NCBI GenBank assembly: GCA_902788575.1
Contig: CADAKY010000003.1
Span: 1 to 64,000, forward strand
DNA: 64,000 nt
Direction of reading: 5' to 3'
Source of the DNA: an uncultured bacterium
GTDB taxonomy: Bacteria; Cyanobacteriota; Vampirovibrionia; Gastranaerophilales; Gastranaerophilaceae
Shown here: positions 33,775 to 42,031 of the stretch, in pieces
How the letters are laid out: each line of letters opens with the position of its first letter
How positions within the stretch are numbered: the stretch's first letter is position 1
Notes under the pieces: generated by a model
Database searches by the model: none
The model's input: the letters and a program-made list of their open reading frames with translations, nothing else
What the model was told of the DNA's origin: nothing
Translations under genes and position numbers: made by a program

Positions 33775-35145
33775 TTATTTTTTTAGTGAAGACAGGTCAA
33801 TATACAGAGGTTTTTCCGAAGGAGAACGTCTCTCTAGTTTTGCAGCAAAATTTCTCAAATATGCATTATTAAGACCGAACATTTTTAGCAGACCGTCTTT
33901 ATCAAATTCTATCAATTTATCAATATACATTTGACAGGTTTGATAAGCCTCCGGATGTACGCGAAGCTGCTGAGCAAATGATCTGTTACTTCTTTCGGAG
34001 TTTGTATAATTTGTAGAAATTGCATAATTTGAAAGACCATCTTTGCCGCCTTTGGAATAAACATCAATGTGATCAATATTTCCGACACATCCCCAAAGCC
34101 AGTCATAACCTATTTTTTCAGCCGGTTTTCTGGATTCTTTAACAATAAATGCGGATGCTTCCTGATTTGCAGTAGGAAGTTTTGATGCAATTTTCAGAAG
34201 TCTTCTTGCTAAGGATTGGTCAGGAACATCCTTTGTTATTTCTTTTAACCGCTCAATAAAATTCAGACGTCCAAACGGAATAAAAGTAGGTATACCGTAT
34301 ATTTGACATTTTACATCTGCCAAAAGCGACTGCAATTCTTCATCTTTATTTATTATTGAGCGCTCAAAGAAATTTTTCATTTGACGTATTGATACTTTTT
34401 GATTTGAGAGAATTTTTTCTGCGTCTTTATTCCGTTTTACTTTAAATTTAATGATTTTTGGGTTCGATGGAACAAATCCGGACATTTTTATTAATTTATT
34501 GATTGCGCTTACTTCTTCCGAAATATTTCTTTGTCTGATTTTTTGTGCAATTCTTTCCAGTTTGTATCTGAAGTCTCTTTTGTCAAAATCCTGTGTTATG
34601 GGTCTCTTTTGAATTTGATCCTGTGTAACCCTCATTAATTCATCAAAAAGGAGCTTATTTCCTTCAGGTAAAAGTTTTGCTTCTTTTGCAAGTTTTTTAA
34701 AAATCGGATGTTGAATCTTTAATAATTGGCGCTGAGCGAGAGGGGTCCATTGCCGCAGAATCTCATCCAAATGTGCTTCGGGCTTTATTTTAGCATACTC
34801 TTCCAACATATTGTAAATCTCAAGCGGGACTTTATGCAAAGATTCTTTTAAAGGTTCAACGATTTTTAAAATAGTTTTAATCGTTCTGTTAAAATCTCTG
34901 CGCTTAAGAATTTGTTCGAAAACATCCGGATCAATAGGCGGTTTTCCTGTCCAGATATCAAGAGCTCCGTATTTTATCATTTTCCTGAGCGGTTCAGCGT
35001 TTTCTGCTACACGCCCGAACGAAACAGTATCAACAGCAAGTGCCGGACGCATTTTAATATCATTGTCTGTCGGATTTGAACTATAGATTTTCTTTACAGG
35101 ATTTATTTTTATATTATTAAAAAATGTGATTGGTGTTACTCGCAT
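33775..35145 (-). CDS. Hypothetical helical protein with C-terminal HNH-like motif
   Basis: 456 residues. MRVTPITFFNNIKINPV and AVDTVSFGRV at residues 35-50 give the tag-like opening. The first 330 residues are helical and highly charged. Near residue 355 the sequence NIDHIDVYSKGG, GLSNYAISTNYTNSERSN resembles an HNH nuclease: D358-H359, N373 and N382/R385 fit the H-N-N/H positions. No zinc-binding CxxC pairs are present. Nuclease activity is a guess from this motif; the role is unknown. Confidence 0.5.
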   Translation of the reverse strand: MRVTPITFFNNIKINPVKKIYSSNPTDNDIKMRPALAVDTVSFGRVAENAEPLRKMIKYGALDIWTGKPPIDPDVFEQILKRRDFNRTIKTILKIVEPLKESLHKVPLEIYNMLEEYAKIKPEAHLDEILRQWTPLAQRQLLKIQHPIFKKLAKEAKLLPEGNKLLFDELMRVTQDQIQKRPITQDFDKRDFRYKLERIAQKIRQRNISEEVSAINKLIKMSGFVPSNPKIIKFKVKRNKDAEKILSNQKVSIRQMKNFFERSIINKDEELQSLLADVKCQIYGIPTFIPFGRLNFIERLKEITKDVPDQSLARRLLKIASKLPTANQEASAFIVKESRKPAEKIGYDWLWGCVGNIDHIDVYSKGGKDGLSNYAISTNYTNSERSNRSFAQQLRVHPEAYQTCQMYIDKLIEFDKDGLLKMFGLNNAYLRNFAAKLERRSPSEKPLYIDLSSLKK

Positions 35146-35205
35146 ATATTTTATAAACCTCGTGATTGTTTTTTTTGTTACTTGCTTAATAAAGTTTTAC
35201 ATTTT

Positions 35206-35673
35206 TTAATTTATTAATCCGTATAAATTCTGCAAAACTTTTTCAACAAACAGTTTTTTCATTTCTGTACGCGGGATTTGCGGCGGCAAAACAATTTTGA
35301 AAATATTGCATTTACCGTTAATAAAAATTCCGTTATACATAAGCCCGACAGGTTTTTCATCCGTTCCGCCGGTGGGACCGGCGATTCCTGTTGTAGAAAT
35401 ACAAATATCCGCTCTTGTTACTCGATTAAGACCTTCTGCCATTTCTTTTGCAGTTTGTTCACTGACTGCACCGTATTTTTCCAGAGTTTCATGTTTTACC
35501 CCAAGAATTTTTTCTTTCGCTTCATTTGAATATGTTACAAAATTCAGATGAATAAAAGCTGAACTTCCGCTAACATCTGTAAAAGCAGAGCTCAAAAGCC
35601 CTCCCGTACAAGATTCTGTTGTTGCGACAGTTAAATTATTTTCTGTTAAAATTTTAGCAATTTTTTCTATCAT
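35206..35673 (-). CDS. pncC: CinA C-terminal domain protein (NMN amidohydrolase PncC type)
   Basis: 155 residues, the size of a stand-alone CinA C-domain. It contains TTESCTGGLLSSAFTDVSGS, the catalytic-site helix, VSEQTAKEMAEG and STTGIAGPTGGTDEKPVGLM. The family deamidates nicotinamide mononucleotide in NAD recycling. The start touches the stop of the upstream secreted protein gene (sharing base 35673). Confidence 0.9.
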   Translation of the reverse strand: MIEKIAKILTENNLTVATTESCTGGLLSSAFTDVSGSSAFIHLNFVTYSNEAKEKILGVKHETLEKYGAVSEQTAKEMAEGLNRVTRADICISTTGIAGPTGGTDEKPVGLMYNGIFINGKCNIFKIVLPPQIPRTEMKKLFVEKVLQNLYGLIN

Positions 35674-36272
35674 TAATAAGTTGTTCTCTTCAAAATAACT
35701 TTATTTTTCTTATTATACAAATTATGTTTGTACCAAACTCCCTCAAAATCACCATTTGGCTTAAACAGATACTGGCAATCTTTTGATACGAAATATATTG
35801 CACTTACCGGCTGTCCGGAAATCCGGTATTGTATTGAATAATACGGATAATCCGGATATTCGCCTTCTATAAAATCAACGTATTTTAAATTTCCCAAAGC
35901 ATCATAATAATATGCTTTTGTAACATCATTTTTGTCCTGAAGCGCATACATATAAATATATTTGCTTTTCCCGAGATAAAATGCGGAAATATTGTTACCC
36001 TTAAATTCTTCATATCCGGCAGAGGCAGCGTAGTAATTTTCAACATAATTTTTGTCTTTCATTTTATCTTTGAATAAAGCGCGAAAACCCTTTTGTTTTT
36101 GTACAGGATTTTCAAATACGATATCACGAACTTCACTGATTAAAGCTTCTTTCTCAACCTCCGATTTATTAATCCAGTCATAACTGATATCTGCAATATA
36201 AATATCGTTATAATTAGCCCACGCAGCAGTACAAAATAAAATTGCCGCCACAGTCAAAATTTTCTTAATCAT
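35673..36272 (-). CDS. Secreted hypothetical protein
   Basis: 199 residues from the ATG at 36272, placed 5 codons inside an open frame because AAGGATGGGG is at ribosome-site distance. MIKKILTVAAILFCTAAWA is a signal peptide. The body has YDALGNLKYVDF and FKPNGDFEGVWY turns similar to those in the other exported proteins of the window (8662-9132, 22318-23304), hinting at a shared beta-rich family. It is joined to pncC. Confidence 0.62.
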   Translation of the reverse strand: MIKKILTVAAILFCTAAWANYNDIYIADISYDWINKSEVEKEALISEVRDIVFENPVQKQKGFRALFKDKMKDKNYVENYYAASAGYEEFKGNNISAFYLGKSKYIYMYALQDKNDVTKAYYYDALGNLKYVDFIEGEYPDYPYYSIQYRISGQPVSAIYFVSKDCQYLFKPNGDFEGVWYKHNLYNKKNKVILKRTTY

Positions 36273-36325
36273 ATCCCCATCCTTCAAAAATATTATATCA
36301 TAATTTTACATATTTAAACTAATAA

Positions 36326-36351
36326 TAAAAAACGGAGGCAAAACCTCCGTT
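36326..36351 (-). terminator. Rho-independent terminator of rpsU
   Basis: Read on the minus strand: AACGGAGG, loop TTTTG, CCTCCGTT, followed by a run of T. It lies 12 bases beyond the rpsU stop. Confidence 0.88.
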
Positions 36352-36363
36352 TTCTTTTTATAC

Positions 36364-36537
36364 CTATACCTTACGCTTACGAGCAGCTTCTGATTTGCGT
36401 TTTCTTTTTACGCTCGGCTTTTCGTATCTTTCACGTTTTTTAACTTCTGATAAGATTCCTGCTTTTTGAATTTTCTTTTTGAATCTTCTCAATGCGCTTT
36501 CGATACTTTCGTTTTCGCCTACTTTAACTTCTGCCAT
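36364..36537 (-). CDS. rpsU: 30S ribosomal protein S21
   Basis: 57 residues, a very basic protein: [20 protein letters not shown] then [18 protein letters not shown] and an Arg/Lys tail. These are the signatures of S21. Start ATG at 36537 follows a GGTGG ribosome site. The gene is too short to stand out as an open frame but is unmistakable by sequence. S21 sits near the anti-Shine-Dalgarno end of 16S rRNA. Confidence 0.95.
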   Translation of the reverse strand: MAEVKVGENESIESALRRFKKKIQKAGILSEVKKRERYEKPSVKRKRKSEAARKRKV

Positions 36538-36644
36538 TTATATTTTCACCACCTTTATAGCAATTTTGTTTCCGAAATCATTCTATAATAAGCATGTTTA
36601 AAACGCAAGAGGGGAAAACTTGTTATATTCCGCAAGCTTTTAAT

Positions 36645-36682
36645 TGAATATAATTTGTTTATGAGATAGTATTAAAGTGTAA
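36645..36682 (+). promoter_or_regulatory. Promoter of the XRE-family gene
   Basis: TTGAAT, a 17-base spacer and TAGTAT (36667-36672), followed after 9 bases by the ATG at 36682, with no Shine-Dalgarno. The predicted leader is 0-3 bases. Confidence 0.45.
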
Positions 36683-36918
36683 TGATAACAAAAAAAGACA
36701 GATTAAGCGTACAAATAGGAATAAAAATAAAACTTTTGAGAAATAAAATTAACATTTCTCAGGAGGAGCTCGGACAAAGAGCAAATGTAAGCAAACAGCA
36801 AATCGGGTTCATAGAACGCGGAGAAAGTTCACCTACGATTGACACGCTTAATCAAATTGCGCAAGCGTTAAACACAACTATAGTTGATTTGGTTGATGTC
36901 ACAAAAATAGATTTATGA
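36682..36918 (+). CDS. XRE-family helix-turn-helix regulator
   Basis: 78 residues consisting only of a Cro/C1-type HTH: GIKIKLLRNKINISQEELGQ, RANVSKQQIGFIERGESSPT and LNQIAQALNTTIVDL. It is a stand-alone DNA-binding protein. No toxin partner is adjacent; a ferredoxin gene follows 83 bases downstream, perhaps under a separate promoter. Target unknown. Confidence 0.85.
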   Translation: MITKKDRLSVQIGIKIKLLRNKINISQEELGQRANVSKQQIGFIERGESSPTIDTLNQIAQALNTTIVDLVDVTKIDL

Positions 36919-37001
36919 CGGGTTGTATTTGACCGTTTAACATGTATAATAATTTTAGTCTTGTTGTGTGCAGGACGGGAGATAAAATAAAGGAGAATAA
37001 A

Positions 37002-37178
37002 ATGAACGTAACTATTGAAGATTCATGTATTGCTTGCGGTGCTTGCGAATCAATTTGCGACGCTGTATTTTCTGTAGAAGATAAGGCTGTTGTAAACGCA
37101 GCTAACGTAGCAGCAAACGAAGATGCTGTTCAAGAAGCAGCAGGTGCTTGCCCTGTTTCAGCTATTATTGTTGAATAA
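37002..37178 (+). CDS. Single-cluster [4Fe-4S] ferredoxin
   Basis: 58 residues from ATG 37002 with AAAGGAGAATAAA before it. The motif SCIACGACESIC supplies C9, C12, C15 (and C19), and the distant CPVSAI supplies the fourth ligand C50-P, the pattern of monocluster ferredoxins such as those of Thermotoga and Desulfovibrio. The protein is acidic. It is a likely electron carrier for hydrogenase or pyruvate:ferredoxin oxidoreductase, close to the hyd genes. Confidence 0.9.
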   Translation: MNVTIEDSCIACGACESICDAVFSVEDKAVVNAANVAANEDAVQEAAGACPVSAIIVE

Positions 37179-37202
37179 TTCGGGGAAACAGAATTTATAA
37201 AA

Positions 37203-37235
37203 AATACCTGAGGAAAATTTCCTCAGGTATTTTTT
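37203..37235. terminator. Bidirectional terminator between ferredoxin and lipoprotein genes
   Basis: AATACCTGAGGAAA, and TTTCCTCAGGTATT followed by TTTTT; the upstream arm is preceded by AAAA so it can serve both converging genes. Confidence 0.9.
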
Positions 37236-37243
37236 TATAATTA

Positions 37244-37795
37244 TTAATAAGGTTTTGCAAGTTTTGAAACACTGTCAAATTTTGCTTGAAAATCTTTTGT
37301 CGTTAGTCCGTGTTTTTTGAAAAATTTTGAATACAGCAATTTATCTGCAAAATGTTGTTGGATAGATTCAAATGTTTCCGGAAAAATCACTGAATCATAT
37401 TCTGACATTGTCACATTTTCATCTTTTAATATTTTTGCAATTCTTTCAGAATTTGAAACTTTGGTATCATCAGGATACACTTTAGAAATATTAGTACGTC
37501 CCGCTAGTGCATTAAAATCTGCTACAGCAGAAGAATCATCAGCAAGTCTTGTTGTGTTAAATAAATCTCTGTATACCATAGAATCCAGAGTTGATTGCAT
37601 GATCATAATCTGCTGATTTTTCGGATATTTAAGATTCTGATACATAAGTTCTTCATACTCTTTTTGTGTATAATTATTATCCCTCATGTATTTGGAAATT
37701 TTACCGAACGTATCACCGCCGCAGCCGGAGAGTGCGATACTTGCCCCCGAAAGCAATCCGCCAATCATTAATTTATTAATAACATTGATTTTCAT
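37244..37795 (-). CDS. Hypothetical lipoprotein
   Basis: 183 residues from ATG 37795, which follows a strong GGAGG; an upstream TTG-type extension is unlikely. MKINVINKLMIGGLLSGASI then ALSGCGG gives a lipobox (LSGC) for lipid attachment. The body is helical and resembles secreted helical proteins with repeated 'Y-x-E-L' and 'F-x-x-K' patterns, without a known domain. The membrane side (inner or outer) is not predictable. Confidence 0.7.
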   Translation of the reverse strand: MKINVINKLMIGGLLSGASIALSGCGGDTFGKISKYMRDNNYTQKEYEELMYQNLKYPKNQQIMIMQSTLDSMVYRDLFNTTRLADDSSAVADFNALAGRTNISKVYPDDTKVSNSERIAKILKDENVTMSEYDSVIFPETFESIQQHFADKLLYSKFFKKHGLTTKDFQAKFDSVSKLAKPY

Positions 37796-37867
37796 AAATA
37801 CCTCCGATAATAATAAAAACACATAAAATTTTTTTTGCTACCATATTTTATGTTATATTAAAATATT

Positions 37868-38863
37868 TTAACTATTGTTTTTCCTCTGACGGAAGCCTTT
37901 TTCTCCGGATATTGTTCTTCCGATTGCTTTAATTTTTCCTTCTATACACCCTCTGCATTGTTCCGGATTTTCATTTATACAAATTTTATTCGGATAAATT
38001 TCATACTTTGCTCTGTATTCTTTACTTGTGACATTGGGCATAACAACGTTTGCACCGCTTTTTAAGGCAATTATTCTGCCGTTTGGATTCAGTGTTTCCA
38101 TAGCAGTTGTTGCGGGAATATTTATATCCGGAAGGTTAATTCTTATAAGCGCCATAACCTTCAGTGCAAGCCAAAAATCACCTTTTTTTGCATCGGCAAG
38201 CGGAGTTTGTTCATGCGGAATAAAAGGACCTATTCCGACCATATCCGCGTCAAGTTCTTTAAAAAATAAAATATCGTCTGCCAGAGATTCAATTGTTTGA
38301 TTTGGAAGTCCTACAAGACAGCCTGTACCGGTTTCATATCCGAGTCTCTTCAAATCATATAAACATTGTTTTCTGTTTTCGTAACTTGCATTAGGATGCA
38401 TATTTCCATAAAGTTTTTTATCGGTGGTTTCAATTCTTAAAAGATACCTATCTACACCCGCATTCTTAAAAGCTTTATATTCGTCATAAGTCTTCTCACC
38501 AATACTTAAAGTAAGCGCAACATCAAGTTTTTTGATTTCACGAATAATTTCAACCATTTTATCGGTATCATAAAAATCATCTTCACCGGATTGAAGTACA
38601 AGTGTGCGGTATCCCATTTTGACAGCCTTTTGCGCATAAGTCAAAAGTTCATCTTTCAATATTCTGTACCGCTCAACTTCTTTATTTGCCGAACGAAGCC
38701 CGCAGTATTTGCACTGTCTTTTGCAAATATTCGAAAACTCAATTAGCCCTCTCAGGTGAACTTCATCTCCAACATTTTCATGACGAATTTTGTCCGCTTC
38801 CGAAAACAGCCAATCGTTATTTGTATTATCGGATAGAATCTCAATCATTTCATTGCTGTTCAT
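37868..38863 (-). CDS. hydE: [FeFe]-hydrogenase H-cluster maturase HydE (radical SAM)
   Basis: 331 residues. The radical SAM cluster motif is CKRQCKYCGLRS (Cx3Cx2C), followed by SGEDDFYDTDKM, LSIGEKTYDEYKAFK and RIETTDKKLY. With HydG and HydF, HydE builds the diiron subcluster. PylB and BioB are relatives, but gene context fixes HydE. It overlaps the 3' end of hydF by 14 bases. A C-terminal pair of cysteines (ENPEQCRGC) is present. Confidence 0.94.
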   Translation of the reverse strand: MNSNEMIEILSDNTNNDWLFSEADKIRHENVGDEVHLRGLIEFSNICKRQCKYCGLRSANKEVERYRILKDELLTYAQKAVKMGYRTLVLQSGEDDFYDTDKMVEIIREIKKLDVALTLSIGEKTYDEYKAFKNAGVDRYLLRIETTDKKLYGNMHPNASYENRKQCLYDLKRLGYETGTGCLVGLPNQTIESLADDILFFKELDADMVGIGPFIPHEQTPLADAKKGDFWLALKVMALIRINLPDINIPATTAMETLNPNGRIIALKSGANVVMPNVTSKEYRAKYEIYPNKICINENPEQCRGCIEGKIKAIGRTISGEKGFRQRKNNS

Positions 38864-40025
38864 TAAATATCTCCAAAGCTCTTTCTAAAATCCCGTTCAT
38901 ATATGCAATTGCCATTCCGTAGTTTACGATTGGAATATTTTGTTCTTTTGCTTTTTTTATACGAGATTGCATTTCGGCTTCATTAATCATACAACCGCCG
39001 CAGTGTACTATGAGTTTATAATTGCCCAAATCCTGAGGGAACTCTCCGCCTTGTGTAAATTCGAATTCTATATTTTTACCCGAAAAATCTTTTATCCATT
39101 TCGGAAATTTCACAGTTCCTATGTCGTTACATTGTCTGTGGTGAGTGCAGGCTTCGGAAATCAAAACTTTATCTCCGTCATTTAGTTTCGATATTGTTTC
39201 CGCACCGATTACAAGTTCTTCCAATTTGCCTTTATATTTTGCCATAAGTATTGAAAAAGATGTCAAAATAATATTTTCAGGTACAATGTCTTTTATCTTA
39301 TTGAAAACTTGTGAATCGGTAATAACGAATTTTGGTGTAACTTTTTGCAGAATTTGTTCTAATTCTTGCGGCTGAACACAGATTGCGGCCGCATTAGAAT
39401 CCAAAATTTCTCTCAAAACATTTTGCTGAGGAAGAATGATTCTGCCTTTTGGCGCAGATTCGTCAATCGGGATTACAAGAACCACAATATCCCCCTGATT
39501 TAATCTGTCACGAATTATATATTTTTCTTTTTTGTTTTCGTTTATAATATGCCCTAATTTTTCTCTTAACTCGTTTACCCCTTCACCTGTTTTTGCGGAG
39601 AGGGGTAAATTATCAGCGGTATTGATTAAAGCGGGAACTAAATCAATTTTATTATACACAACAATATGCGGAATTTTTCTTTCTTCAAAAATATGTATTA
39701 AATCTTCATCTTCTTTTTGCATCCCGATAGTTGAATCAACAACAAGTACGGCAATATCAGTTTTATCTAAGATGCGCATTGTTGCAGCTATTCTCTTTTG
39801 TGCCAAATCGCCACCCTTATCATTCACCCCCGCTGTATCTATTATAACGACTGCCCCTAAAGGAAGAATTTCCATTGATTTTTCGACAGCATCGGTTGTT
39901 GTACCTTTTATGTCTGATACAACAGATAACGCTTGATTTGTAACGGCATTTACCAATGATGATTTTCCGCTGTTAGTACAACCAAAGAAAGCTATATGAG
40001 GACGTTCTGATTTTGTTATTTGCAT
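38850..40025 (-). CDS. hydF: [FeFe]-hydrogenase maturation GTPase HydF
   Basis: 391 residues. N-terminal GTPase: P-loop FFGCTNSGKSSLVNA, DTAGVNDKG and NKIDLVP. The middle is a dimerisation domain; the C-terminal FeS domain holds C-T-H-H-R-Q-C and, about 45 residues later, VHCGGCM, the CxHx(44-53)HCxxC ligand set of HydF. It is the scaffold on which the diiron cluster is assembled before transfer to HydA. Confidence 0.95.
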   Translation of the reverse strand: MQITKSERPHIAFFGCTNSGKSSLVNAVTNQALSVVSDIKGTTTDAVEKSMEILPLGAVVIIDTAGVNDKGGDLAQKRIAATMRILDKTDIAVLVVDSTIGMQKEDEDLIHIFEERKIPHIVVYNKIDLVPALINTADNLPLSAKTGEGVNELREKLGHIINENKKEKYIIRDRLNQGDIVVLVIPIDESAPKGRIILPQQNVLREILDSNAAAICVQPQELEQILQKVTPKFVITDSQVFNKIKDIVPENIILTSFSILMAKYKGKLEELVIGAETISKLNDGDKVLISEACTHHRQCNDIGTVKFPKWIKDFSGKNIEFEFTQGGEFPQDLGNYKLIVHCGGCMINEAEMQSRIKKAKEQNIPIVNYGMAIAYMNGILERALEIFNEQQ

Positions 40026-40063
40026 TTATCACCACTTATTATTTCTGTCCCTATAATTTACCC

Positions 40064-41503
40064 CTAAAATCTGAAGTCTCTTTTTCCTTCTTCAATTTCT
40101 TTGAGGTTATTGGAAAGGACTTTTTTGACTGCTTCGTTTGGAATTTTATCAAGTTCTTTCAATATAAATTCTTCACCGATTTTCTTTGTTTCTTCCGTTG
40201 CATAATCCATCAAAAATTCTTTCAATGTAATCAAAGCATTTGGCTGACAACAGTTTTGGATTTGTCCTGTTTTACAGAGTGACATAAATCTGTCGCCGGT
40301 TCTACCTTCTCTATAACACGCTGTGCAGAATGAAGGAATTTTACCCATTTGAAGAAGCCATCTCACGACTTCATCAAGAGTTCTCTGGTCTGAAACATCA
40401 AACTGCTCGGTATCTGTCGGGCGTTCTTCCTGAGTATAGCCGCCGACAGAGGTTCTTGAAGCTCCCGAAACCTGAGAAACACCGAGTTTTAGAAGTTTTT
40501 CTCTGACTGCTTGTGATTCTCTTGTAGAAATGATTATACCTGTATAAGGTACGGCAATTCTGGTAAGTGCAACAATTTTTGCAAATGTTTCATCATCAAT
40601 ACCGTTATCAAAAGCATTTGGGTCAATGTCGTCCGCTTTTTTCACTCGGGGGACTGAAATTGTGTGCGGGCCGACACCGTGGACTGCTTCAAGGTGTTCT
40701 GCGTGCATCAAAAGCGCAGCAAATTCGTATTTGTACCTTTCAAGCCCGAATAAAACACCCAAACCTACATCGTCAATTCCGCCCTCCATTGCTCTGTCCA
40801 TAGCTTCCGTATGATATGCATAATTATGTTTTGGACCGGTCGGATGGAGTTTTTCATAGCTTTCTTTGTGATAAGTTTCTTGAAAAAGAATATATGTTCC
40901 GATTCCTGCTTCTTTTAATTTGCGGTAGTTTTCAACCGTCGTTGCCGCAATATTTACATTTACTCTTCTAATTGCACCGTTTTTATGTTTTATTGAATAA
41001 ATCGTGTTTATACATTCCAGAATGTATTCAATCGGGTTATTAACAGGGTCTTCGCCGGATTCAATCGCAAGACGTTTATGTCCCATATCCTGAAGAGCGA
41101 TAACTTCCGCTTTAACCTCCTCCTGAGTAAGTTTTTTACGCGGGATGTGCTTATTAATTGCATGGTATGGGCAATAGATGCATCCGTTTACGCAATAATT
41201 TGAAAGGTAAAGCGGTGCAAAGATTACGATTCTGTCACCGTAAAAAGATTCTTTGATTTCTTCAGCGAGTGCATAAATCTTTTTTAAAATTTCTTTGTCT
41301 TCGCATGCCAGTAAAATACTCGCTTCTTCATGAGTTAAACCCTTGCAGAATGTTTCTCTTCCGACTCTTGTCGGGCGCGCTTTATCTAATATTTCGTTTA
41401 TTAATTCTAAATTATTTTTATTTTTTTCTGCGTAATCTAAGGTTCTTAAAACTTCCTCATGATTAATAAACTCTTCCGCTTTTAATGATTTTTTATCGTA
41501 CAT
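40064..41503 (-). CDS. hydG: [FeFe]-hydrogenase maturase HydG (tyrosine lyase, radical SAM)
   Basis: 479 residues, the usual size. Radical SAM motif CVNGCIYCPYHAINKH (Cx3Cx2C) near residue 93, and the C-terminal auxiliary cluster motif FCTACYREGRTGDRFMSLCK (Cx2C...C) both intact; IDDVGLGVLFGLERYKYE and QVSGASRTSVGGY also fit. HydG splits tyrosine to give CO and cyanide for the H-cluster. ThiH is related but lacks the C-terminal cluster. It is followed by hydF after 38 bases. Confidence 0.96.
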   Translation of the reverse strand: MYDKKSLKAEEFINHEEVLRTLDYAEKNKNNLELINEILDKARPTRVGRETFCKGLTHEEASILLACEDKEILKKIYALAEEIKESFYGDRIVIFAPLYLSNYCVNGCIYCPYHAINKHIPRKKLTQEEVKAEVIALQDMGHKRLAIESGEDPVNNPIEYILECINTIYSIKHKNGAIRRVNVNIAATTVENYRKLKEAGIGTYILFQETYHKESYEKLHPTGPKHNYAYHTEAMDRAMEGGIDDVGLGVLFGLERYKYEFAALLMHAEHLEAVHGVGPHTISVPRVKKADDIDPNAFDNGIDDETFAKIVALTRIAVPYTGIIISTRESQAVREKLLKLGVSQVSGASRTSVGGYTQEERPTDTEQFDVSDQRTLDEVVRWLLQMGKIPSFCTACYREGRTGDRFMSLCKTGQIQNCCQPNALITLKEFLMDYATEETKKIGEEFILKELDKIPNEAVKKVLSNNLKEIEEGKRDFRF

Positions 41504-41510
41504 TTTTACC

Positions 41511-41545
41511 CCTCACCCTACCCTCTCCCTCAAGGGGCGAGGGTT
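41511..41545. repeat. GC-rich palindromic repeat between hydG and the TM1266 gene
   Basis: CCCCTCACCCTACCCTCTCC then CTCAAGGGGCGAGGG: same family as the palindromes at 10660-10700 and 12130-12277. It lies inside the operon, in the 48-base gap, and may form a stem in the mRNA. Confidence 0.6.
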
Positions 41546-41551
41546 TATTTT

Positions 41552-41797
41552 TTATACATTTGAATAAACTGTTTTTGCATTAACGTGTTCTATTCTTCCG
41601 ATTTTGCCTGTAAGAGCATTTATTGTATCAACAGGCGCATCAAGAACAACACTTATAATTCTGATATTTTTTTGTCTGTACGGAATCCCAAAACGTCCTA
41701 TAATGTATTCTGAATATTCTGTAAGCAGGTTTTGAATATCGCAAATTACCGCATCATTTTCAACAATAATACTAACGATTGCTACACGTGTTTCCAT
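41552..41797 (-). CDS. Iron-only hydrogenase system regulator, TM1266 family
   Basis: 81 residues from ATG 41797, which follows AAGGAGAAATCT. METRVAIVSIIVENDAVICD, IIGRFGIPYRQKNIRIISVV and VDTINALTGKIGRIEHVNAK match the TM1266 family, a small ACT-like (NikR C-terminal-like) protein found almost only in [FeFe]-hydrogenase operons. It leads the operon before hydG, hydF and hydE. Its ligand and mechanism are not established. A terminator-bearing leader precedes it. Confidence 0.9.
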   Translation of the reverse strand: METRVAIVSIIVENDAVICDIQNLLTEYSEYIIGRFGIPYRQKNIRIISVVLDAPVDTINALTGKIGRIEHVNAKTVYSNV

Positions 41798-41810
41798 AGA
41801 TTTCTCCTTA

Positions 41811-41899
41811 TAAAAAAATGTCGTGCCAAAAAGACACGACATTTTTAAAATAACCGTATCTTTCTTCAAAGGTCTAACCTCGGAAGTCAGGCACAACAT
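41811..41899 (-). promoter_or_regulatory. Attenuator-like leader of the hydrogenase maturation operon
   Basis: On the minus strand, AATGTCGTG, a TCTTTTTGG loop, CACGACATT and a run of seven T form an intrinsic terminator ending only about 14 bases before the TM1266 start codon. The downstream arm (GGCACGACAT, complement of 41818-41827) can instead pair with ATGTTGTGCC at 41899-41890 through 10 pairs including one G-U. A structured spacer (CCG...CCTTTGAAGAAAG...CGG) lies between. This is the architecture of a terminator/antiterminator switch; the signal is unknown. Confidence 0.5.
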
Positions 41900-41900
41900 A

Positions 41901-41929
41901 ATTATGAAACAAATAAATACAAAAATCAA
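41901..41929 (-). promoter_or_regulatory. Promoter of the TM1266-hydGFE operon
   Basis: On the minus strand TTGATT (41929-41924), a 17-base spacer and CATAAT (41906-41901). The expected start, near 41894, falls within the upstream antiterminator arm, so either part of that arm is lost or transcription begins further upstream. Confidence 0.5.
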
Positions 41930-41971
41930 TGTCTAAATGTCTTTGCCCAAAATGATAATAAAATAATATTG

Positions 41972-42000
41972 TTGACTTGAATAGAAAAAAACTATAAAAT
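41972..42000 (+). promoter_or_regulatory. Promoter of the GT2-like gene at 42032
   Basis: TTGACT at 41972-41977, a 17-base spacer and TAAAAT at 41995-42000, on the opposite strand to the hyd promoter, forming a divergent pair. Confidence 0.55.
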
Positions 42001-42031
42001 ATCAATCAATAATACAACCGAGATAAAAATT

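Noticed and set aside
40567..40814. Plus-strand frames opposite hydG, and many others opposite long genes
   Set aside because: Antisense shadows of conserved genes, without ribosome sites or recognisable products.
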